NCBI GenBank assembly: GCA_029880775.1
Contig: JAOUNV010000172.1
Coordinates: 1 to 5,337, forward strand
DNA from: Nitrospinota bacterium
GTDB taxonomy: Bacteria; Nitrospinota_A; UBA7883
Length of the DNA: 5,337 nt
Reading direction: 5' to 3'
This document shows, in pieces, positions 1 through 5,337 of this stretch. The number at the start of each line of letters is the position of its first letter. Position 1 is the first letter of the stretch. The translations under genes were made by a program, and so were the position numbers. Below the pieces are notes generated by a model. It saw only the letters and a program-made list of their open reading frames with translations, had not been told where the DNA came from and made no database searches.

Positions 1-1
1 G

Positions 2-844
2 GTTATCCAGTCGTTGCGGAATCTGGATGCGGCCCTGGCCTCGTTTTCCGAATATGAGATTATCGTCATCAATGATGGCTCCACCGACAGCACCCCAGAG
101 CGAATCCTCGAAACGGGGGTGGAGAGACTGGTCGTCATCACGCATCCGGAAAACATGGGATATGGCAAATCGCTTATCGACGGGATAGCCGTGGCCAGGA
201 ATGAATGTATCTGCATAATCGACGCGGACGGCTCCTACCCCGCTTCCCAGATTAGCGAGCTGTATCGTTTCTTCCCGGCGTACGACATGGTGGTGGGCGC
301 TCGCCAGGGCTGGGAATATAAAAAGGGTATCTTCAAGGGACCGGCCCGGATGATATTCCAGATGCTCTCCGAATACGCCGCTGGCCGCAGTGTCCCCGAT
401 ATCAACTCCGGGCTGCGGATATTCAAGCGAAGCGTGGTGCTAAAGTTTCAAGACTCCCTTTGCGCCGGCTTTTCATTCACCACCACAATCACCCTTCACT
501 TCATGCTCAACCATTACTTTGTGAAATATATCCCTGTCACCTATAACAAGAGGGATGGAGTGTCAAAGATTCGCCATTTCAGGGATACTCTTCGGGCGTT
601 TCAGTATATCGTCGAGGCGATTCTATATTACAACCCGATAAAGCTCTTCCTGTTATTGGCCTCCATGAACTTGATCGCAGGTGGAATATTGGCGGCGGTA
701 AACCTGGCGACGGTACAGCTTCCTTTTCTCGATATTCTCTCCGCCATTCTTGTGGCCAGTTTCATGCCTATCTTTGGCTTGGGTTTGATCGCCGCCCAAC
801 TGCGCAAGATATATGGCTCCTCCCAACGATGGAGCCCTAAATAG
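2..844 (+). CDS. Polyprenyl-phosphate glycosyltransferase, GT2 family (ArnC/GtrB/DPM1-like), 5'-truncated
   Basis: The protein probably moves a sugar from a nucleotide donor onto undecaprenyl phosphate at the cytoplasmic membrane face. The reading frame is open to the left edge (V-I-Q-S precedes the TTG at 14), so that TTG is not the true start. Roughly 15-20 N-terminal residues, including the usual VIPAYNE strand, should lie outside the window. Numbering from the TTG at 14, it shows the GT-A signature IIVINDGSTDST (16-27), a NMGYGKSL segment (47-54), the metal-binding DADG (70-73), PDINSGLRIF (128-137), and RDGVSKIRHFRDTLRAFQY (180-198). This last block is typical of dolichyl/undecaprenyl-phosphate sugar synthases. 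Two hydrophobic segments (about 209-229 and 236-262) match the C-terminal membrane hairpin of the ArnC/GtrB group. The stop is TAG, 3 bp before the GT-C gene, so the two are probably co-transcribed. Family is confident; the sugar is unknown. Confidence 0.9.
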   Translation, partial: VIQSLRNLDAALASFSEYEIIVINDGSTDSTPERILETGVERLVVITHPENMGYGKSLIDGIAVARNECICIIDADGSYPASQISELYRFFPAYDMVVGARQGWEYKKGIFKGPARMIFQMLSEYAAGRSVPDINSGLRIFKRSVVLKFQDSLCAGFSFTTTITLHFMLNHYFVKYIPVTYNKRDGVSKIRHFRDTLRAFQYIVEAILYYNPIKLFLLLASMNLIAGGILAAVNLATVQLPFLDILSAILVASFMPIFGLGLIAAQLRKIYGSSQRWSPK

Positions 845-847
845 GCC

Positions 848-2659
848 ATGGAGCCCGACAGGATGTTCTCTTCTACAATGACACACGAGGAGCCAGACCC
901 CAAACCCGGCTGGCTTCTCTCCTTGGAAAAATGGCTTCAGGATCGAGGAAAGTGGATACCCATCGCGCTGGTGATCGCCGCGACCTTGCTCCGAGTGATA
1001 CTTTTCGTTGAGGCCAACGACTCCCCGCTGATGGCCTCTCATACCAACAAACAAAGCGACATGTCCTTCTTCGATCACTGGGCCAAGGAAGTGGCCGCTG
1101 GCGATTGGCTGACCGATCAGGCGCTCCATCCGATGCACTTTTGGCATATCGATCTGGCGAAAAAGTATTTCGCTTTGCGGCCAGACATGGCGGCTGACTA
1201 CCAAGAGAGGGCGAGAACCACAGGAGTCGCCGCGGAGAAACTTCTGTGGAACCGATGGCATAGAGGGAAAACGTTCCATCAAGAGCCACTATACGCATAT
1301 CTGGTAGCCGTCACCTATCGGATATTCGGTCCAGACGCGCGTGCGGTTTATATATGGCAGATGGCCCTGGGTGTGGCGACGACACTAATGCTTTATTTCA
1401 TCTCGCTACGGATGTTTGGTCCGGCGACGGCGGCGGTGGCGGGCGTGATCGCGCTTCTGTCCGCCACCCTTACATGGCATGAGATTACGCTGTTGCGGAC
1501 AACATTAACCGTATTCACCAGTGTTGGGCTTGTCTGGCTGGCGCTGGTGGCGGGGGAGAAAAAAAAGCTGGGATGGTATGCCGCTTTCGGTTTCGCCGGT
1601 GGTGTATCGTTGACCCTCCAAAGCTTTTTCATCCTGCTCGTTGGCATGATCGCAATATGGTTTATTTGGCCGTTGCGTCGGGCGCCCCGGCAGGCGGGAT
1701 ACGCCGCAGCCATCATGGCCGCCGCCATGGTGATCGCTTTATCGCCGGTCCTGGCGCGAAACCTGGCAGTCGGCGCCCCTCCCTTGGCGTTACTGAGTCA
1801 GGGATGGGTCTTTTTCATTATCGCCAATGCGCCAGATATCAATCCTTCTATACCTATAAATCTTCTGTCCCCTTATACATCTGGCATCCTGGCCATCACC
1901 GAAGGAAAAGCGTTACCCTCTATTGTCGAAACCATAAAACTACACGACTCGCTGTTCGGATATATAATGCTCCTGACGCACAAATTCTTCGTCGTCTTTT
2001 CCCCTTATCCGGCCAGCGACAACGGCCTGGGATTTTCTTATTTTGCCAGTCACTCCACTTCATTATCCATAGCCAGGTTTCATTTTGCTCTGCTTGCGCC
2101 ATTGGCCTTTATTGGCTTGTTCGTAAACCGCCATCGGGTCTTCGCCACAGCGCCCTTGCTAGCAGCTATGATTATGATGATAACGCTTATGACCGCCTTT
2201 ATCACCTTAAGCCGGTATCGAGCTCCGATGGAAGCGGCGATGATCCCTTTGGCGGCTTATGGTCTGGTGTGGCTGGCGAGCCGCCGCCATGGCGCCATAA
2301 TCACTTCGACCGCCCTGGCGCTGTTTTTCCTGCCGGGGCCCGCTCCTCCTCCACCTGGCTACAAAGACTACGGCTTTGCCGCATATAACTTTTTCACCCC
2401 CAAGATAAACGCGGCCACCGGCGAGGGAAAATGGAAAGAAGCCGCAGCGATCTATGAGGAATGGTTTAGGTACGAGGATAATTTCGGTATATCGCCGGGA
2501 GTGATCCATCGGAGTCAAGTCAAAACCGCCGTCTGGTACGGGCGGCAAAGCCTCGCCTATGCGCAGATCCTGGAAAAAGCTGGAAAACCGGAGCGCGCAA
2601 AAGAAATGTCCAATCAGGCGCATCAGATCCTTAACGCCTTGGGCGTTAAAGGAAAATAG
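848..2659 (+). CDS. Polytopic GT-C glycosyltransferase (PMT/ArnT/GT39-like) with soluble C-terminal tail
   Basis: This 603-residue integral membrane protein has about a dozen hydrophobic segments. The first is near 36-54, the last near 484-496. Family features are visible. An acidic first-loop motif, SDMSFFDHWAKEVAAGDWL (70-88), holds the expected catalytic-type Asp71. HQEPLYAY (144-151) leads into a segment resembling the PLYPYFLA-type stretch of this family, followed by YRIFG. SRYRAPMEAAMIPLAAYGL (455-473) resembles the late conserved Arg/Tyr block. The probable role is transfer of a sugar from a polyprenyl-phosphate donor to an envelope acceptor in the periplasm. The adjacent GT2 gene, 3 bp upstream, is the natural supplier of that donor. 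After the last helix comes a proline-rich linker (497-503, PAPPPP) and about 100 soluble residues whose EAAAIYEEWF and SLAYAQILEKAGKPERAKEM stretches look TPR-like. The start is uncertain: ATG 848 has no good Shine-Dalgarno, and ATGs at 863 and 878 are alternatives. Substrate is unknown. Confidence 0.85.
   Translation: MEPDRMFSSTMTHEEPDPKPGWLLSLEKWLQDRGKWIPIALVIAATLLRVILFVEANDSPLMASHTNKQSDMSFFDHWAKEVAAGDWLTDQALHPMHFWHIDLAKKYFALRPDMAADYQERARTTGVAAEKLLWNRWHRGKTFHQEPLYAYLVAVTYRIFGPDARAVYIWQMALGVATTLMLYFISLRMFGPATAAVAGVIALLSATLTWHEITLLRTTLTVFTSVGLVWLALVAGEKKKLGWYAAFGFAGGVSLTLQSFFILLVGMIAIWFIWPLRRAPRQAGYAAAIMAAAMVIALSPVLARNLAVGAPPLALLSQGWVFFIIANAPDINPSIPINLLSPYTSGILAITEGKALPSIVETIKLHDSLFGYIMLLTHKFFVVFSPYPASDNGLGFSYFASHSTSLSIARFHFALLAPLAFIGLFVNRHRVFATAPLLAAMIMMITLMTAFITLSRYRAPMEAAMIPLAAYGLVWLASRRHGAIITSTALALFFLPGPAPPPPGYKDYGFAAYNFFTPKINAATGEGKWKEAAAIYEEWFRYEDNFGISPGVIHRSQVKTAVWYGRQSLAYAQILEKAGKPERAKEMSNQAHQILNALGVKGK
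2631..2649. repeat. Perfect 8-bp inverted repeat (hairpin) at the 3' end of the GT-C gene
   Basis: TTAACGCC (2631-2638) and GGCGTTAA (2642-2649) are exact reverse complements around a TTG loop, giving an 8-bp stem within the last codons of the GT-C gene. It sits just before the 54-bp gap between two convergent genes, where a bidirectional terminator or 3'-end stabilising hairpin would be expected. No run of T follows the stem on either strand, so it does not meet the standard intrinsic-terminator pattern. Part of the match may simply come from the coding constraint of L-N-A-L-G-V-K. Confidence 0.4.
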
Positions 2660-2713
2660 CAGAGAGCAACCAGAGCCTTACCGACGATGGCCCCCAACAT
2701 GCAAACCGCATCC

Positions 2714-4702
2714 TTACAGCCGTTCCGCTAAAAGCTCGATCAGGTCCAGTGTTTTGATCTTATCCTCCAGGCCAGAGGTTTTCACCCCATCCTCCAGCAT
2801 GGTCAGGCAGAAGGGGCAGTTGGAGACCACAGAGCCCGCCCCGGTGGCCCCGGCCATCAAGGCCCGCTCCGCGTTGATCCTGCGGCCCAGGCTCTCTTCG
2901 GCCAGCACTCGGCCTCCCCCGCCACCGCAGCAAAAGCTGGACTCCCGGCTGCGCTCCATCTCCGTCACCTGCGCTCCGATGGCGGACAGTAGAGCCCGAG
3001 GCTGGTCGAACACGCCGCTGTATCGCCCCATGTAGCACGAGTCGTGGTATGTCACGGAGCCTGAGTCAGCCATGGCTTTGAATTTATCCAAGCTCTCCGC
3101 CAGGAAGGTGGTGTAATGCTCCACTTCCACGCTCGCGTCCAGCCCCAGATCGCGGTATTCCTTATCCAGTGTGTGGAAACAATGTGGGCAGGTGGTGACG
3201 ATTTTTTTCGCCCCGGTGGCGTGAATGGCCTCGATATTCTCCGCAGCCACGCTCTGGTACAGGTACTCGTTCCCCATCTTGCGGGCAGGCTCGCCACAAC
3301 ATTTTTCCCTCTTCCCCAGGATCCCTGCTTTGACACCCAGCTTATCCAGCACACCGACAAGCGCCCTGGCCACTTTAATGTTTCGTCGGTCATAGCTGGC
3401 GTAGCAGCCGGCGAAGTAGAGAACATTCATCTTGTCGGTGGAGATAGCCATCCCTTCGGCCCACTCCCCACGGGCGGCGGGGGCATAGCCCAGCGGGTTG
3501 CCATTCACCTCGATGGCGTCCATGGCGCGGGCCACTTCGTCGCCGGGGAATTTCCCCTCCATCAGCGCCAGGTTCCGCCGGATGTCTATTACCTTTCGCA
3601 CATGCTCCACCCCTGCCGGGCACACTTGCTGGCAAGCGCGGCAGGTGACACAGGCCCACACCGCATCCTCCCCCACCACCTCGAACAGCGGCGTTTCCGC
3701 GCCTGAGGCTATTGCGGCGCCGATATCGGTCACCAGCTTCATCGGGGAGAGTGGCTTTCCGGTGAAGTGGGCGGGGCATGCGTCCTGGCAGCGTTTGCAC
3801 TTCACGCAGGCTCCGGTGTCGAACAGATCTTTCCACAAAAGATCGGCTGGCGCGGCGGCGCCAAACTGTTGAGCGTTTTCATCCTCCAGGTCCAGGGTGA
3901 CAAGCTTGCCCACCGGGCCCATGTCCATGAGGGCGTAGCTGGCCGGAACCAGGAATATGTGCCGCAGCTTGGTGTATCCGATTGCGGTAAAGAACCCCAG
4001 ACATATCAGAAAATGCGACCACCAGATAAGCTTATGCCAGGTCAATAAAGAGCTAGGCTCAGCCCCATCAAACATCGTGGCGTGAAACACCTTGGCGAAA
4101 ACAAGCCCCACCGGCGACCAATAGGCCAGCGCCATGTTAGTATCCAGTTCGGTGGCGGCCATCCGTAGCCCTTCCACCATAAATCCGGTGACCAGCGCAA
4201 GGAACAATAGTGTGTGGGCCAGCGCGTCCTCCCAAGAGCTTTCCAGCCCCGGAGGCCTCAAAAAGTATCTGCGGATGAACAGCCACCCGATGGCCAGGAT
4301 CGCCACCAGCCCGGCCATATCCAGCGCCAGGGAGAATAGCTTGTAAAATCCGCCAGTGAGGAACCTGTGCCCCAACAAAGGATCGGTGAAGTCCGCCTGG
4401 ATGAAAACAAGGGTGGTTCCGGCGGTGAGGACAAGAAAGCTCCAGAAGAAAAGGGCATGGGCCATTCCGGCGGCGCCTCCCCCCTTGAGCGCTTTTAGCT
4501 GGAGCAAGGTGTCGCGACCCATCAGGGCAAGACGACGGGAGATGTTATCCGTCCTTGTCTCCGGCTTGCCGATGGAGACGAGGTTTCTTGAGAAAGTGTA
4601 GACCCCATACGCCATCGCCCCCACGGCGGCGAAGGCCAGCAGGTACATCGGGGCCAGAACCCCATGTCCCACGTTCCAGTATATTTCTCTTGTGGCTTCC
4701 AT
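2714..4702 (-). CDS. Membrane-bound Fe-S oxidoreductase: NarI-like haem b domain + two [4Fe-4S] motifs + two CCG domains (HdrD/DsrMK/EMO-like)
   Basis: This 662-residue protein probably passes electrons between a cytoplasmic partner and menaquinone. The N-terminal half is hydrophobic, with helices near 15-36, 78-101, 122-145, 160-178 and 225-245. Histidines at 82, 163, 207, 223 and 230 are candidate haem b ligands, as in nitrate reductase gamma and DsrM. Two ferredoxin motifs follow: C299-x2-C302-x2-C305-x3-C309-P and C351-x2-C354-x2-C357-x3-C361-P. Then come two CCG domains. The first has C433, C468-C469-G and C505-x2-C508; the second has C556, C591-C592-G and C629-x2-C632. This is the heterodisulfide reductase HdrD arrangement for noncubane clusters. 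The N-to-C order matches the DUF224 / EtfB-associated membrane oxidoreductases (EMO) that link EtfAB to menaquinone. ATG 4702 is chosen because a strong Shine-Dalgarno lies 5 nt upstream. The frame extends to a TTG at 4777, but those 25 residues look non-coding. No etfAB is in view, so the electron donor is not shown. Confidence 0.88.
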   Translation of the reverse strand: MEATREIYWNVGHGVLAPMYLLAFAAVGAMAYGVYTFSRNLVSIGKPETRTDNISRRLALMGRDTLLQLKALKGGGAAGMAHALFFWSFLVLTAGTTLVFIQADFTDPLLGHRFLTGGFYKLFSLALDMAGLVAILAIGWLFIRRYFLRPPGLESSWEDALAHTLLFLALVTGFMVEGLRMAATELDTNMALAYWSPVGLVFAKVFHATMFDGAEPSSLLTWHKLIWWSHFLICLGFFTAIGYTKLRHIFLVPASYALMDMGPVGKLVTLDLEDENAQQFGAAAPADLLWKDLFDTGACVKCKRCQDACPAHFTGKPLSPMKLVTDIGAAIASGAETPLFEVVGEDAVWACVTCRACQQVCPAGVEHVRKVIDIRRNLALMEGKFPGDEVARAMDAIEVNGNPLGYAPAARGEWAEGMAISTDKMNVLYFAGCYASYDRRNIKVARALVGVLDKLGVKAGILGKREKCCGEPARKMGNEYLYQSVAAENIEAIHATGAKKIVTTCPHCFHTLDKEYRDLGLDASVEVEHYTTFLAESLDKFKAMADSGSVTYHDSCYMGRYSGVFDQPRALLSAIGAQVTEMERSRESSFCCGGGGGRVLAEESLGRRINAERALMAGATGAGSVVSNCPFCLTMLEDGVKTSGLEDKIKTLDLIELLAERL

Positions 4703-4707
4703 TCTCG

Positions 4708-4714
4708 CTCCCTT
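4708..4714 (-). promoter_or_regulatory. Ribosome binding site deciding the start of the Fe-S oxidoreductase
   Basis: Read on the - strand this is AAGGGAG, five bases before ATG 4702. It is the only good Shine-Dalgarno near either candidate start and favours the 662-residue form over the longer TTG-initiated frame. The protein from this ATG opens with a short polar stretch followed directly by the first membrane helix, as expected for the family. Confidence 0.75.
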
Positions 4715-4756
4715 GTTAAGCTTATATTCTAGCGCGACGAGGGGTGGCCGTGAGCC

Positions 4757-4784
4757 GAAATATTTCAGGACACCCAAATATTGG
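4757..4784. repeat. Pair of AAATATT palindromes upstream of the Fe-S oxidoreductase
   Basis: GAAATATTTC (4757-4766) is a perfect 10-bp palindrome, and CCAAATATTGG (4774-4784) has CCAA/TTGG arms around ATA. Both share AAATATT, repeated at an 18-bp interval (4758 and 4776), 55-80 bp before the oxidoreductase ATG. Paired half-turn-spaced palindromes can be operators, but AT-rich words like these also arise by chance and no known regulator is recognised. Confidence 0.3.
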
Positions 4785-4835
4785 CATAACCAGCATATCC
4801 ATCTGTAATTGAGGGTGTTATGCGTTCTCCTATGC
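4784..4835. repeat. Cluster of GCATA/TATGC pentamers with a 7-bp dyad
   Basis: GCATA occurs at 4784-4788 and 4793-4797, and its complement TATGC at 4819-4823 and 4831-4835: two copies facing two inverted copies within 52 bp. The outer left and inner right copies extend to a perfect 7-bp inverted repeat, GCATAAC (4784-4790) and GTTATGC (4817-4823). The arrangement resembles a regulator binding region placed near the middle of the divergent intergenic gap. Function is inferred from position only. Confidence 0.35.
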
Positions 4836-4849
4836 CTGTTGTTTTTCGA

Positions 4850-4886
4850 GATTCATAAGTGAAATAAATTCAGAAAACTATGAATC
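4850..4886. repeat. 8-bp inverted repeat upstream of the cytochrome gene
   Basis: GATTCATA (4850-4857) and TATGAATC (4879-4886) are exact reverse complements with 21 bp between them, about 100 bp before the cytochrome start. The wide AT-rich spacer suits a DNA dyad better than a stable RNA hairpin. GAATC recurs at 4902-4906. No known operator consensus is recognised. Confidence 0.35.
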
Positions 4887-4975
4887 CCTTGGGCTTTTTT
4901 AGAATCAAACAGGCTGGTACGTTGAAAGTGTGCCTGCGTACAAAAAAGGGTGTTTAGTTGAAAAATTGAAAATTT

Positions 4976-4981
4976 AGGGGG
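4976..4981 (+). promoter_or_regulatory. Ribosome binding site of the multiheme cytochrome
   Basis: AGGGGG lies six bases before ATG 4988, following an A/T-rich leader with two TTGAAAA words (4958 and 4966). The spacing supports this ATG as the start, and the protein begins there with a typical signal sequence. Confidence 0.7.
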
Positions 4982-4987
4982 ACCATT

Positions 4988-5337
4988 ATGTTCAGACGAG
5001 TACTATTTCATTCCGTACTGCTGTTATCATTAGTAGTGACGCTGACTCACTGTTCCGAAGGTAATCCCGATGTTGGGAGTGTTGTGACATTGGCGAAAAC
5101 AGGATTTGGAAACTCGGTTTTTGAAAGCGCCGAGCAGAAATGCCAACACTGTCATTATGATCTTTACAATACATGGGCGGACTCCATGCATGCCAAATCC
5201 TGGTCCGATCCAATATTTCAGTCTCTTTACCAGCGGTTTCTGACGCATTTGATGGAAAACAAGATTGGCGTTTCCGGTCCCACTGGCGCCATTACCACAA
5301 AGGTCGCCCAGAATATGGGCGGTGTATGTCTGACATG
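4988..5337 (+). CDS. Exported multiheme c-type cytochrome, 3'-truncated (N-terminal 116 residues)
   Basis: The frame opens at an ATG with a good ribosome site and is still open at the right edge. Residues 1-21 form a signal sequence: two arginines at 3-4, then a hydrophobic core VLLLSLVVTL (10-19). It ends in L-T-H-C22-S, which could be a lipobox with an unusual His at -1. The first haem-binding motif is C52-Q-H-C55-H56, followed by YDLYNTWADSMHAKSWSDPI, with H68 as a possible distal ligand. This resembles the CxxCH...W..S.Ha...DPIF pattern common in periplasmic multihaem cytochromes (cytochrome c554/c3-like). At 114-116 the sequence reads C-L-T and stops at a partial codon TG; the next bases probably complete a second CxxCH. 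Its role is likely periplasmic or outer-membrane-facing electron transfer. It is divergent from a menaquinone-type oxidoreductase, a plausible partner in the same respiratory chain. Total haem number and exact family cannot be seen. Confidence 0.82.
   Translation, partial: MFRRVLFHSVLLLSLVVTLTHCSEGNPDVGSVVTLAKTGFGNSVFESAEQKCQHCHYDLYNTWADSMHAKSWSDPIFQSLYQRFLTHLMENKIGVSGPTGAITTKVAQNMGGVCLT

Larger units (their letters stand above)
4703..4987. promoter_or_regulatory. AT-rich divergent intergenic region between the Fe-S oxidoreductase and the cytochrome
   Basis: These 285 bp separate two genes read outward and must hold the promoters of both unless either is read through from elsewhere. I find no convincing -35/-10 pair on either strand. 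Candidate -10-like hexamers (TAGAAT at 4900-4905, and TAGAAT/TATAAG on the - strand near 4722-4732) lack a matching -35. No sigma-54 site with correct GG-N10-GC spacing is seen. The region does contain several short dyads and a cluster of GCATA/TATGC pentamers, listed separately. No small ORF with a credible ribosome site is present. Confidence 0.6.

Noticed and set aside
653..1282. Long - strand reading frame (209 codons) opposite the GT2/GT-C junction
   Set aside because: It overlaps two well-supported + strand genes, has no recognisable domain, and its composition (many Arg, His, Gly, Pro) is that of an antisense shadow.
1573..2388. + strand frame of 271 codons inside the GT-C gene
   Set aside because: It lies in another frame of a strongly supported membrane protein gene and its product is Arg/Ser/His-rich with no motif.
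2559..3035. + strand frame of 158 codons spanning the convergent gap
   Set aside because: It overlaps the ends of both real genes, is Ser/Pro/Arg-rich, and runs antisense to conserved CCG-domain residues.
3116..3706. + strand frame of 196 codons opposite the Fe-S oxidoreductase
   Set aside because: It is antisense to the cysteine-motif region of a clear gene; no family signature or ribosome site supports it.
4703..4777. 25-residue N-terminal extension of the Fe-S oxidoreductase from a TTG start
   Set aside because: The extension starts at TTG, contains palindromic DNA, and the ATG at 4702 has a strong Shine-Dalgarno at ideal spacing.
4782..4797. TTGGCATAACCAGCA as a sigma-54 promoter
   Set aside because: GG and GC elements are about two bases too close for the -24/-12 spacing.
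4885..4900. CCCTTGGGC followed by six T, resembling an intrinsic terminator
   Set aside because: The CCC/GGG arms leave only a 2-nt loop and do not extend into a longer stem; no gene on the + strand ends just upstream.
4910..4941. Interleaved CAGGC/GCCTG and GTACG/CGTAC pairs suggesting a pseudoknot in the cytochrome leader
   Set aside because: The arms are only 5 bp, and the order leaves no nucleotides to span the first stem, so a standard H-type pseudoknot is not feasible; chance is likely.
4992..5248. Two overlapping - strand frames (73 and 72 codons) at the right edge
   Set aside because: They are opposite the cytochrome gene, which has a ribosome site, signal sequence and CxxCH motif; the - strand frames show none of these.

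Overview
The window reads as a chromosomal segment of a Gram-negative bacterium with a quinone-linked, multiheme-cytochrome respiratory chain. This is inferred from a membrane Fe-S oxidoreductase of the HdrD/DsrMK/EMO type beside an exported c-type cytochrome. Such pairs are common in Desulfobacterota, Nitrospinota and similar lineages, but nothing here fixes the taxon. I see no transposase, integrase, RNA gene, CRISPR array or phage gene.

Left half (1-2659, + strand): a two-gene cell-envelope glycosylation unit. A family 2 glycosyltransferase of the polyprenyl-phosphate sugar synthase type (ArnC/GtrB/DPM1-like) is cut by the left edge. Three bases after its stop comes a 603-residue polytopic GT-C glycosyltransferase (PMT/ArnT-like). 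The expected division of labour is that the first enzyme loads a sugar onto undecaprenyl phosphate at the cytoplasmic face. The second then uses that lipid-linked sugar on the periplasmic side to decorate an unknown acceptor.

Right half (2660-5337): an electron-transfer region. On the - strand (2714-4702) is a 662-residue fusion of a NarI-like haem b membrane domain, two [4Fe-4S] ferredoxin motifs and two CCG domains, convergent with the glycosyltransferase genes across 54 bp. Divergent from it, across 285 bp of AT-rich DNA, a multiheme c-type cytochrome begins at 4988 and runs off the right edge just inside what looks like its second haem motif. The divergent intergenic region holds several short dyads and a cluster of GCATA/TATGC pentamers that could be regulator sites, but I find no convincing sigma-70 or sigma-54 promoter.

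No obviously new system is visible. The most interesting points are the divergent quinone oxidoreductase/cytochrome pair with its structured intergenic region, the absence of etfAB beside the EMO-like gene, and the unusual soluble tail of the GT-C enzyme.
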